DNA of 7,932 nucleotides from Clostridia bacterium (GTDB lineage Bacteria > Bacillota_A > Clostridia > Christensenellales > Aristaeellaceae), in the NCBI GenBank assembly GCA_017412025.1, contig JAFQOY010000112.1, positions 1-7,932 on the forward strand, read 5' to 3'. Below the pieces are notes generated by a model. It worked only from the letters and a program-made list of their open reading frames with translations. It ran no database searches and had not been told where the DNA came from. Positions 1-7,200 of this stretch are shown one piece after another; position 1 is the first letter of the stretch, and each line of letters opens with the position of its first letter. The position numbers and the translations under genes were made by a program.

Positions 1-522
1 CCTGCGTTCCCGGATGCTGCAGCGTCGGTGTATCCGCTCTTTACGTGCCTTTTGCCGCTTTCCATGTTCATGATGATGCTTAATGCAAACTTTGGTCTGG
101 TGCCGGGCATTGCGCTGATCACCATGTCCTTTGGCATTGCATACGGCACGGACGCCGCCGCGTACTTTGGCGGCAGGACGCTGGGCAGGCATAAGCTCTG
201 CCCGTCCGTCAGCCCGAAGAAGACGGTGGAGGGAGCTGTGTTCGGCCTTTTGGGCGGCGTGCTGGTTGCCCTGTGCGTGCGCGCGTTCTTCGTGCATATG
301 CTCAGCACGCCGATGCCGGGTATTCCTGCCGCCGTTGTGCTTGGCCTGATCGGTTCCGTGGTCGGTCAGGTGGGCGATCTGACGGCGTCGCTGCTCAAGC
401 GGTACAGCGGCATCAAGGATTACGGCAATGTGTTTCCCGGCCATGGCGGCGTCATGGATCGTTTTGACAGCACAATCTTCGTGCTGATCGTGCTCTACTG
501 CTATACGCTGGTGCTACACTGA
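1..522 (+). CDS. cdsA: Phosphatidate cytidylyltransferase (CDP-diacylglycerol synthase), 5'-truncated by window edge
   Basis: CdsA makes CDP-diacylglycerol from CTP and phosphatidic acid, the branch-point precursor of bacterial phospholipids, in the cytoplasmic membrane. The frame is open from base 1, so 173 codons of the C-terminal part are visible; family members are usually ~260-290 residues, so roughly 90-110 N-terminal residues lie outside the window. A GTG at 28 is internal, not the real start. Seen directly: the cytosolic loop SPKKTVEG (window residues 71-78) preceded by TDAAAYFGGR, several hydrophobic helices, and the family signature at residues 130-157 (bases 388-471) with S..KR....KD, then PGHGG and D..DS. 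The signature's Lys, Asp and His/Gly residues are intact. The gene ends in TGA 65 nt before dxr on the same strand, so the two are probably co-transcribed. Identity is firm; only the missing N-terminus is unassessed. Confidence 0.96.
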   Translation, partial: PAFPDAAASVYPLFTCLLPLSMFMMMLNANFGLVPGIALITMSFGIAYGTDAAAYFGGRTLGRHKLCPSVSPKKTVEGAVFGLLGGVLVALCVRAFFVHMLSTPMPGIPAAVVLGLIGSVVGQVGDLTASLLKRYSGIKDYGNVFPGHGGVMDRFDSTIFVLIVLYCYTLVLH

Positions 523-558
523 CGCAGACGACCGGCGGCAGATACCGAAAGTTTTCTG

Positions 559-575
559 GCGCGCCGACGGCGCGC
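559..575 (+). promoter_or_regulatory. GC-rich hairpin directly upstream of the dxr ribosome binding site
   Basis: GCGCGCC (559-565) and GGCGCGC (569-575) are perfect reverse complements separated by the 3-nt loop GAC. The stem is all G/C and ends on the base before the GGAGGG ribosome binding site of dxr (576-581). No T-tract follows, so it is not an intrinsic terminator. Inference: in the mRNA it could limit ribosome access, protect a processed 5' end, or be incidental in a GC-rich spacer. Structure is seen; function is unknown. Confidence 0.5.
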
Positions 576-587
576 GGAGGGATCAAT

Positions 588-1745
588 ATGCGTAAACTGG
601 CCATTCTGGGTTCGACGGGTTCCATCGGCACGCAGGCGCTTGACGTGGCCGCGCGCCACAGCGACCGCTTTGCGGTGACGGCGCTTGTCGCCCATTCTTC
701 AAGTGAAAAGCTCTTTGAGCAGGTGCGCGCGTTCAGGCCGCAGATTGCGGCGCTGACCGTCGAGCCGAAGGAAATTCCGGAGGATATCCGGGGCGTATGC
801 CAGTGGATGTTCGGCGAGAATGTGCTGCTTGACGTTGCGCGTGCATGCGACGCAGACGACGTGCTCGTGTCCGTGGTCGGCGTGGTCGGTCTTGCCGCCG
901 TGATGGAGAGCCTGCGGTGCGGCAAGCGCGTGCTGCTGGCCAACAAGGAGCCGCTCGTCGCCGGCGGCGAGCTGGTGACGCAGGCGGCGAAGGAGGCAGG
1001 GCATCCGCTGCTGCCGGTGGACAGCGAGCACAGCGCCATTTTCCAGTGCCTGCAGGGCGCAGGGCCCAACAGGCCCCAGCGTCTGATTCTCACGGCCAGC
1101 GGCGGTCCGTTCCGCACATGGGAGAAGAAGGACATCTTCATGGCGACCAAGGAGCAGGCGCTCAAGCATCCGAACTGGAACATGGGCCGGAAGATCACAA
1201 TCGATTCGGCGTCCATGCTCAACAAGGCGCTGGAGGTCATCGAAGCCCGATGGCTGTTTGACATGCCCGCGGATAAGATCGACGTGCTGATTCATCCGCA
1301 GAGCGTCATACACTCTATGGTCGAGTTCGAGGACGGCGCTGTGATGGCGCAGCTGGGCACGCCGGATATGCGTCTGCCGATTCTCTATGCCATGAGCTGG
1401 CCGGAGCGCCTTGGCACGGGCGCAAAGCCGCTGGATTTTGCGACGATGAAGGCGCTGACCTTTGAGCAGCCGGATCTTGAAAAGTTCCCGGGGCTTGGCC
1501 TTGCGTACGAGGCGCTTCGAATCGGCGGCACGATGAGCGCGATCCTCAACGGCGCAAACGAGGTAGCCGTCGATGCGTTCCTGCATGACCGCATCCGCTT
1601 TGGGCAGATCGCGCAGCTGGTGGAAGAGACGATGCATGCCGTGCCGGTCACGCATCATGCTACGCTTGAACAGGTATTTGAAAGCGATCTGGCTGCGCGC
1701 GCGAAGGCGCAGGAGCTGCTGCGCACCAGCCGATTCGCATTGTAA
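588..1745 (+). CDS. dxr: 1-deoxy-D-xylulose 5-phosphate reductoisomerase (DXP reductoisomerase)
   Basis: Dxr (IspC) converts 1-deoxy-D-xylulose 5-phosphate to 2-C-methyl-D-erythritol 4-phosphate using NADPH and a divalent metal; it is the committed step of the cytosolic MEP isoprenoid pathway. The 385-residue length is typical. Visible in order: the N-terminal Rossmann NADPH loop GSTGSIGTQ (8-16), ANKEPLVAGG (118-127), the metal-binding segment PVDSEHSA (143-150; D145 and E147), SGGPFR (171-176), the flexible-lid stretch HPNWNMG (194-200), and IDSASMLNKALE (205-216) with S207, N212, K213 and the third metal ligand E216. These align with the E. coli ligands D150, E152 and E231. A C-terminal helical domain with NGANEVAV (321-328) follows. 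The ATG at 588 is supported by GGAGGG at 576-581, 6 nt away. No defects are seen. It sits between cdsA and rseP in a same-strand run. Confidence 0.98.
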   Translation: MRKLAILGSTGSIGTQALDVAARHSDRFAVTALVAHSSSEKLFEQVRAFRPQIAALTVEPKEIPEDIRGVCQWMFGENVLLDVARACDADDVLVSVVGVVGLAAVMESLRCGKRVLLANKEPLVAGGELVTQAAKEAGHPLLPVDSEHSAIFQCLQGAGPNRPQRLILTASGGPFRTWEKKDIFMATKEQALKHPNWNMGRKITIDSASMLNKALEVIEARWLFDMPADKIDVLIHPQSVIHSMVEFEDGAVMAQLGTPDMRLPILYAMSWPERLGTGAKPLDFATMKALTFEQPDLEKFPGLGLAYEALRIGGTMSAILNGANEVAVDAFLHDRIRFGQIAQLVEETMHAVPVTHHATLEQVFESDLAARAKAQELLRTSRFAL

Positions 1746-1747
1746 GC

Positions 1748-1794
1748 GCAGCGGACAGAAAACAGGCCGATGGAGGCCTGACGTAATCCGCTGC
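1748..1794 (+). repeat. Two-tier nested inverted repeat in the dxr-rseP spacer
   Basis: The outer arms GCAGCGGA (1748-1755) and TCCGCTGC (1787-1794) are perfect 8-bp reverse complements. Inside them CAGGCC (1763-1768) and GGCCTG (1775-1780) form a perfect 6-bp stem with loop GATGGA. The two stems are separated by an internal loop of 7 nt (1756-1762) on one side and 6 nt (1781-1786) on the other. It begins 2 nt after the dxr stop and ends 9 nt before the rseP ribosome binding site. No T-run follows, so it is unlikely to be an intrinsic terminator. Inference: an intercistronic RNA structure affecting mRNA stability, processing or rseP translation. It does not match a riboswitch class I recognise. 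Confidence 0.6.
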
Positions 1795-1803
1795 AATTGG
1801 AAT

Positions 1804-1809
1804 AAGGAG
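1804..1809 (+). promoter_or_regulatory. Ribosome binding site of rseP with long spacing
   Basis: AAGGAG at 1804-1809 is the only good Shine-Dalgarno sequence before rseP, but it lies 13 nt from the ATG at 1823, longer than the usual 5-9. In-frame near-cognate codons lie closer (ATT 1814, CTG 1811), and the frame is closed upstream by TAA at 1784. ATG remains the best start because it places the HExxH motif at residue 17, as usual for this family. The spacing predicts weaker initiation or a non-ATG start. Confidence 0.6.
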
Positions 1810-1822
1810 TCTGATTCATTCG

Positions 1823-2845
1823 ATGTATGTCATTCTGGCGCTTTTGCTGCTGGGCGTGCTGATCATGGCGCATGAGGCCGGTCATTACCTGGCTGCGCGC
1901 GCATGCGGCATTGAAGTACAGGAATTTGCCATGGGCATGGGTCCGCTGCTGTGCAGATGGAAAAACAGGCAGGGAACGCAGTTTTCGCTGCGGGCGCTGC
2001 CCATCGGCGGATTCTGTCAGTTTTACGGCGAGGATGAGGAGATCGACGATCCGCGCGCGTTCAACAATCAGTCGGTTTGGAAGCGCGCTGTCACGGTGAT
2101 CAGCGGCCCGATGATGAATTTCATCGTCGCGCTGCTGGTGGTTGTGGTATATCTGAGCGCGGTCGGCGTGCCGGGCGTTGTGCCGCGCGTGGCAGAGGTG
2201 GAGGCCCACGCCGCTGAGGCCGGGCTTGAGGTCGGCGATGAACTCATCCTTGTCAATGGCAAGGAGATTCAGGGCGACACGTCGGTTGTAACGGCTGAGA
2301 TTTCAGCTTCGCAGGGCGCGGCGGTGACGCTGCGTGTGATGCGCGGCGGCGAGGAGCGGGACGTCACCATTGCGCCGTTTTTTGACGGGGAATATGGCCG
2401 TTACCGCGTGGGCTTCACGTTCGCGCAGGAGCGCATGCGCGTCTCGCTGCTGGAGAGCTTCCCGTTCTCCGTGAGCTACAATATCGAGAGCGTCAGGCTG
2501 ATCGTGCAGACGCTCAAAAACCTCGTATTCAAGGGCGAGGGCGTTTCCGACGTCACCGGCCCGGTCGGCACGGTATACGTCATCCAGGAGGTTACGCGCG
2601 AGGGCGGTCTGGATATTTATCTGGAGCTGCTTGCGCTCATCAGCGTGAATCTCGGCGTGATGAATCTGCTCCCGATTCCCGGCCTTGACGGAAGCCGTCT
2701 GCTGTTTCTGCTTGCGGAGGGTATCCGCAGAAAGCCGATCAGCCGGGAGATTGAGGGACGCATCCATGCGGCGGGCTTCATCCTGCTGATGGGGTTGATG
2801 GTCGCGCTCACTTATAAGGACGTCATGCAGATTTTCATGAGATAA
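1823..2845 (+). CDS. rseP: RseP/RasP-type site-2 intramembrane zinc metalloprotease
   Basis: This is a site-2 protease (peptidase family M50) that cleaves transmembrane segments of anti-sigma factors, signal-peptide remnants or division proteins within the cytoplasmic membrane. At 340 residues it is in the range of Gram-positive RasP-like enzymes with a single PDZ domain. Seen: first membrane helix with the zinc motif HEAGH (17-21); a GG-containing loop LPIGGFCQFYGE (59-70); a second helix beginning SGPMMNF (94-100); one PDZ domain (~115-185) containing VGDELILVNGKEI; and the last helices, with NLLPIPGLDG (281-290) supplying the third zinc ligand D289. Many homologues have LDGGR here; this one has LDGSR. 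The substrate cannot be told from the window. Position between dxr and ispG is a recurring bacterial arrangement. The ATG start is discussed at its ribosome binding site. Confidence 0.95.
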   Translation: MYVILALLLLGVLIMAHEAGHYLAARACGIEVQEFAMGMGPLLCRWKNRQGTQFSLRALPIGGFCQFYGEDEEIDDPRAFNNQSVWKRAVTVISGPMMNFIVALLVVVVYLSAVGVPGVVPRVAEVEAHAAEAGLEVGDELILVNGKEIQGDTSVVTAEISASQGAAVTLRVMRGGEERDVTIAPFFDGEYGRYRVGFTFAQERMRVSLLESFPFSVSYNIESVRLIVQTLKNLVFKGEGVSDVTGPVGTVYVIQEVTREGGLDIYLELLALISVNLGVMNLLPIPGLDGSRLLFLLAEGIRRKPISREIEGRIHAAGFILLMGLMVALTYKDVMQIFMR

Positions 2846-2852
2846 AGGAGGG
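2846..2852 (+). promoter_or_regulatory. Ribosome binding site of ispG abutting the rseP stop codon
   Basis: AGGAGGG begins on the base after the rseP TAA (2843-2845) and lies 6 nt before the ispG ATG at 2859. This near-consensus site suggests strong initiation, with a ribosome terminating on rseP covering the site, consistent with translational coupling of the two genes. Confidence 0.85.
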
Positions 2853-2858
2853 CTTATC

Positions 2859-3911
2859 ATGGCGAAGCTGACAAGACAGGTCAGAGCCGGCAGCGTGCTC
2901 ATCGGCGGGGGCGCGCCGGTTTCCGTGCAGTCCATGACCAATACCGATACGGCGGATGTGGAGGCGACGCTCTCGCAGATCCGTGCGCTGGCGATTGCCG
3001 GCGCGGATATCGTCCGCGTCTCTGTGTACAACGAGGCATGCGCGCAGGCTGTCCGTGCGCTGGTGGACGGCAGTCCCGTGCCGCTGGTAGCGGATATTCA
3101 CTTTGATCACAAGCTTGCGCTGGCCGCTGTGGAAAACGGTATCCACAAGCTGCGCATCAATCCGGGCAACATCGGCGGAGAAAAGAACGTGCGCATTCTG
3201 GCGGACTGTGTCAAGGCGCATCACATTCCGGTGCGCATCGGCGTCAATTCCGGCTCGGTCGAGAAGGAGATTCTGGCGAAATACGGCGGCGTGACGGCGC
3301 AGGGCATGGTGGAAAGCGCGCTCAGCCATGCGAGAATGCTGGAAAAATGCGGGTTTTACGACATGGTGCTCTCCATGAAGGCGAGCAGCGTGCGCGGCAC
3401 GGTGGACGCCTATCGTCTGGCGAGCAGCCAGACCGATTATCCGCTGCATTTGGGCGTGACCGAAGCGGGCCTGCCTGAGCAGGGCAGGATGAAGAGCGCC
3501 ATCGGCATCGGCGCGCTGCTGCTTGACGGCATCGGCGATACCATTCGCGTGTCGCTGACGGGCGACCCGTGCCTGGAGCCGCCTGCCGGCATCGAGATTC
3601 TGCAGCACTGCGGCCTGATTACCGACTGCGTGCAGTATGTGTCCTGCCCGACCTGCGGGCGTACCTGTATCGACGTGGGCGGCATCATGGCCCGTGTGCA
3701 GGAAGAACTCAAGGGCGTGAAAATCCCCTTCAAGGTAGCGGTCATGGGCTGTGTGGTCAACGGGCCGGGCGAGGCGCGCGAGGCCGATATCGGCATCTGC
3801 GGCGGCGGAAACGGCGCAGGCCTGCTCATTAAGAAGGGTGAAGCGCCGCGCAAGGTCACCGGAGATCTGGCGCAGATTCTGGTCGATGAGATTAAGCTTA
3901 TGATGGATTGA
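2859..3911 (+). CDS. ispG: 4-hydroxy-3-methylbut-2-en-1-yl diphosphate synthase (HMBPP synthase)
   Basis: IspG (GcpE) is a cytosolic [4Fe-4S] enzyme that reductively opens 2-C-methyl-D-erythritol 2,4-cyclodiphosphate to HMBPP, the penultimate MEP-pathway step, drawing electrons from flavodoxin or ferredoxin. The 350-residue length fits the two-domain bacterial form without the large insert of plant enzymes. Seen: an N-terminal TIM-barrel domain with PVSVQSMTNTDT (20-31), ADIHFDHKLA (78-87), LRINPGNIGG (98-107) and VRIGVNSGS (125-133); then the C-terminal cluster-binding domain with SCPTCGRT (262-269; C263 and C266) and GCVVNGPGEA (297-306; C298 and E305). These match E. coli C270, C273, C305 and E312, so all four cluster ligands are present. 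The gene ends with tandem stops TGA TAA (3909-3914). It starts 13 nt after rseP and is almost certainly in the same transcript. Together with dxr it gives two MEP genes in one operon. Confidence 0.98.
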   Translation: MAKLTRQVRAGSVLIGGGAPVSVQSMTNTDTADVEATLSQIRALAIAGADIVRVSVYNEACAQAVRALVDGSPVPLVADIHFDHKLALAAVENGIHKLRINPGNIGGEKNVRILADCVKAHHIPVRIGVNSGSVEKEILAKYGGVTAQGMVESALSHARMLEKCGFYDMVLSMKASSVRGTVDAYRLASSQTDYPLHLGVTEAGLPEQGRMKSAIGIGALLLDGIGDTIRVSLTGDPCLEPPAGIEILQHCGLITDCVQYVSCPTCGRTCIDVGGIMARVQEELKGVKIPFKVAVMGCVVNGPGEAREADIGICGGGNGAGLLIKKGEAPRKVTGDLAQILVDEIKLMMD

Positions 3912-3938
3912 TAAAGCGTATGTTACTGGTTTTTATTC

Positions 3939-3944
3939 AAAGGA
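3939..3944 (+). promoter_or_regulatory. Ribosome binding site of the small membrane-protein gene
   Basis: AAAGGA at 3939-3944 lies 10 nt before the ATG at 3955. An in-frame TGA at 3949-3951 sits between this site and the ATG, so the reading frame cannot begin earlier. This fixes 3955 as the earliest start. Confidence 0.7.
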
Positions 3945-3954
3945 TGATTGAAAA

Positions 3955-4221
3955 ATGAAAATTATAGTGATGTATGTTTTGCTTGTGTTTCTTGTTGTAA
4001 TCATTCATGCTGTGATAATGGGAGTATTATGCAAGCAGCTTGCAGCAAAAAAAGGGTATAATGGCTATTTCTGGATTGGTTTTTTGCTTGGGATGTTGGG
4101 ACTTATGTATGTTGCCTTTTTGCCGGATTTGAAGATGAGGAAGTATCTGCATATGTGTTCTATGAAAATGCAGATCATGGAAGAAAGATTAAATGATGTC
4201 GAGAATATGCTAAACGGTTAG
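3955..4221 (+). CDS. Small two-helix membrane protein of unknown function, AT-rich
   Basis: This 88-residue protein has no function I can assign. Residues 3-25 form a strongly hydrophobic helix. A short basic loop with the stretch KKGYNGYFWIG (32-42) follows, then a second helix (about 39-56) rich in Gly/Leu/Met that ends in FLPDL (55-59). A polar C-terminal segment (~60-88) includes an amphipathic, possibly coiled-coil helix from about 70. The pattern 'KGY-x-G-aromatic-W-x-GF-x-LG' before a helix ending in PD resembles small membrane proteins of unknown role that I recall as common in Clostridia; that is recollection, not a search. GC is ~36% by count, against ~58-60% in its neighbours. It uses TTA twice (codons 25, 79) and CTA once (86), codons absent from over 1,200 polC codons. 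It lies 43 nt after ispG and is followed by an intrinsic terminator. Inference: a later arrival in the operon. Its length, ribosome binding site and protein-like pattern argue it is real. Confidence 0.78.
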   Translation: MKIIVMYVLLVFLVVIIHAVIMGVLCKQLAAKKGYNGYFWIGFLLGMLGLMYVAFLPDLKMRKYLHMCSMKMQIMEERLNDVENMLNG

Positions 4222-4230
4222 TTAAAGAGT

Positions 4231-4261
4231 AAAAGGCGGACGGATTATCTGTCCGCTTTTT
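4231..4261 (+). terminator. Intrinsic (Rho-independent) terminator after the small gene, upstream of polC
   Basis: A 9-bp stem pairs 4236-4244 (GCGGACGGA) with 4248-4256 (TCTGTCCGC) around loop TTA, with a single G-U wobble. Five T residues follow (4257-4261), and AAAAG at 4231-4235 precedes the stem, so it may also work weakly on the minus strand. It lies 9 nt after the small gene's TAG stop and 19 nt before the polC ATG. It should end the cdsA-dxr-rseP-ispG transcript, at least partly. No convincing promoter fits between it and polC. Confidence 0.87.
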
Positions 4262-4268
4262 GAGACAC

Positions 4269-4273
4269 AGGAG
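4269..4273 (+). promoter_or_regulatory. Ribosome binding site of polC
   Basis: AGGAG at 4269-4273 is 7 nt before the ATG at 4281, and supports that start. It lies just downstream of the terminator T-run, so a transcript that starts or reads through here has a very short unstructured leader. Confidence 0.8.
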
Positions 4274-4280
4274 AGAGACT

Positions 4281-7200
4281 ATGTCAGAGAAATGGGAAGG
4301 ACTGCTTGATGGCGCGGCGGAGGAGCTGAAGGGACATCTGACGCTTGACCGCGTGACGACAAACCGGAGCGGGGATCGGATTACGGTCTGTTTTTCCGCT
4401 GATATTCTGGTAGAAGAGCGCCCGTTTCTGGCGCTCCAGCGCGCGCTCCGGCGCAACTTTGCGCCGATGCACGTCTCTGTGATCGTCCGCTCTCCGCAGC
4501 TGGCGCAGGATTTTCTGGATCATCCCGAAAAGTATACGCCGTTTGTGCTGCGCTGCGTCAAGCGCAGGCATCCCTCCGGCGCGCCGCTGCTGGAGGATGC
4601 GAAGCTGGAGTTCAAGGGCAATGTGCTCTCCGTGCTTGTGCCGCAGGTGATCGCGCCGAAGTTCCTCGTGCAGTCCGGTGTGGACAAATACATTGAGGAA
4701 CTGATTCAGAACGTGTTTGTGACGGAGATTCACGTCCAGTTCCAGGCGGTCAAGCTCAGGCAGGAGCAGCTGGAGGAGATCCGCCGCCGCCGCGCAAAGG
4801 AGGACGAGACGGCCGTGGCCGAGATGGTGCGCGAGCAGAAGGAGCAGGTTCAGGCGCAGGAGCAGAAAGCGAAGGAAAAGCCGAAGGCCGTGCTGGGCAG
4901 GCCGATCACGGCGGAGCCGATGGAGATTGCGGAGCTGACGGAAGAGGCAAGCAAGATCACCATCTGCGGCGAGGTGCTCACAGCGGAGACGCGCGAGCTC
5001 AAGGGCGGCGAGATGCAGCTGCTGTCCTTTGCGATTACGGATTACACAAACACCATCAAGTGCAAGGCCTTTCTGCGCTACAAGCCGCGCAGGGGGCGCT
5101 TTGGCGGCGGAAACGCCGAGGAGGAAGAGCGTCCGCCGACGGAAGAGGAGAAGAAGGCTGTCCATGATATCATCGCAGCGGTCAAGCCGGGCAGCTGGTT
5201 TGCCGTGCGCGGAGACGTCAAGATGGATAACTTTGAAAAGGGTCTCGTCGTGATGGTCAACGACATCGACGCGAGGGAGAAGCCGCAGAGGAAGGATACC
5301 GCCGAGCGCAAGCGCATCGAGCTGCACATGCACACCAACATGAGCGAGAAGGACGGCATATCTTCTGCATCCGACCTCATCAAGCGCGCGGCGCAGTGGG
5401 GGCATCCGGCCGTGGCGATCACGGATCACGGCGTGGTTCAGGCCTTCCCCGAGGCGTTCGGCGCGGCCAAGAAGAACAAGATCAAGCTGATTCCGGGCGT
5501 GGAGGCCTATCTGACGGACGTGACGACGGTGGTCAAAAACCTCGGCGGCACGGACATGCGCACGCTGCATGAGGATATCGTCGTCGTCGATTTTGAGACG
5601 ACGGGCCTCAATCCGCGCAAGAACCGCATCATGGAAATCGGCGCTGTGCGCATCCGCAACGGTCAGGTTGTGGAGGAGTATTCGCGCTTTGTCAATCCGC
5701 AGGAGCCGATTCCGCAGGAGGTTGTGGAGCTCACCGGCATCACCGATGCGATGGTTGCAAACGCGGGAACGGCGGAGACGGAAATCCCCAAGCTGCTTGA
5801 GTTTATCGGCGGCGCGGCCTTTGCGGCGCACAATGCCAAATTTGACTATTCGTTCCTCTCCGAGGAGTGTTCCCGGCTGGGGATTGAGATCAGCATGCCG
5901 GTCATCGATACGCTGGAATTCTCGCGGCGCATGTATCCCAGCCTCAAGAGCCACCGCCTCGGCGCGGTCTGCAAGTCGCTGGGCATCAGCCTCAAGAATG
6001 CGCACCGCGCTGTGCACGATGCGCGCGCGACGGCGCAGATGCTCAACCGGATGCTGGATACCGCGCTTGAAAAGGGCGTGCAGCGCGTGTGCGACATCAA
6101 CAGCGCGCTGACCGGCGGCGCAATCGGCGATTCGTACCACATCATTCTGCTGGCCTGCGAGCAGGACGGCATCACCAACATCAACAAAATCGTATCCGAG
6201 GGACACCTCAATTACTTCAGCCGCAGGCCGCATACGCCCAGGGAAATCCTGCAGAAGTACAGAAAGGGCATCATCGTGGGTTCCGCCTGCGAGGCGGGCG
6301 AGCTGTTCCGCGCGGTTGTGGACGGCAGGAACGACACCGAGCTCAAGCGCATTGCGAGGTTCTACGATTACCTGGAAATCCAGCCGGTGGGCAACAACGA
6401 GTTCATGCTGCGCGAGGGCATGGCGGAGGACGTGGAGCAGCTGCGCGACTTCAATCGCAAGATCGTCTGGTTGGGCGAGGAGTTGGGCATTCCGGTCGTC
6501 GCCACGGGCGACGTGCACTTCCTTGATCCCAAGGACGCCAAGTTCCGCGCGATCATTCAGGCGGCGTATGGCTTTAAGGATTCGGACAACCAGCCGCCGC
6601 TGTACTTCAAGACGACGGACGAGATGCTGGAGGAATTTGCCTATCTGGGCAAAGCGAAGGCGGAGGAGGTCGTCATCGACAATCCGGCGAAGATCGCGGC
6701 GCGCATCGGCGAGGTAGGTCTGTATCCCAAGCATCCGGAGGGCAAGGAGACGTTCCAGCCCTTCTGGGCGGATGCTGCGGACAATATCCGCAATCTCTGC
6801 GAGGAGAAAATCCGCGAGCACTTCGGCGACAATCCGCCGGAGATCGTCGTGGCGCGCAAGGAAAAGGAGCTTTCTTCCATCCTGGGCTACGGCTACGGCA
6901 CGCTGTACAACATCGCGGAAAAGCTGGTCAAGAAGTCCAACGCGGACGGCTATCTCGTCGGCTCGCGCGGTTCCGTCGGCTCCTCGTATGTCGCTCATCT
7001 GGTCGGCATCTCGGAGGTGAACGCGCTGCCGCCGCATTACCGCTGCGAAAAGTGCAAGTGGCATACCTTCGATGTGGACAAGGCGAAGTACAAGACAGGG
7101 CCTGATCTGCCGCCGATGAAGTGCCCCGTCTGCGGCGAGGAGCTCTTCCGAGACGGCTTTGAGATTCCGTTTGAGGTGTTCCTGGGCTTCAAGGGCGACA

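Noticed and set aside
28..30. GTG at 28 as the start of cdsA
   Set aside because: The frame is open to base 1, and a start here would remove about a third of a normal CdsA. The gene simply enters the window already in progress.
699..1796. 365-codon minus-strand open frame opposite dxr
   Set aside because: It is codon-aligned with dxr, ends at a dxr TCA codon, and its translation has no recognisable domain. It is a shadow of dxr.
3899..3955. Possible direct repeat flanking the start of the AT-rich island (GATGGATTGA-like and GGATGATTGA-like stretches)
   Set aside because: The two stretches match only with a gap and mismatches, and the second is the ribosome binding site region. Not convincing as a target-site duplication.
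3992..4019. Possible promoter inside the small gene: TTGTTG (3992-3997), 16-nt gap, extended -10 TGTGATAAT (4011-4019)
   Set aside because: The -10 is good but the -35 matches only 3 of 6, and AT-rich DNA coding for hydrophobic residues readily produces such matches. A transcript from it would still cross the terminator at 4231-4261. Worth remembering if 5'-end mapping finds a start near 4026.
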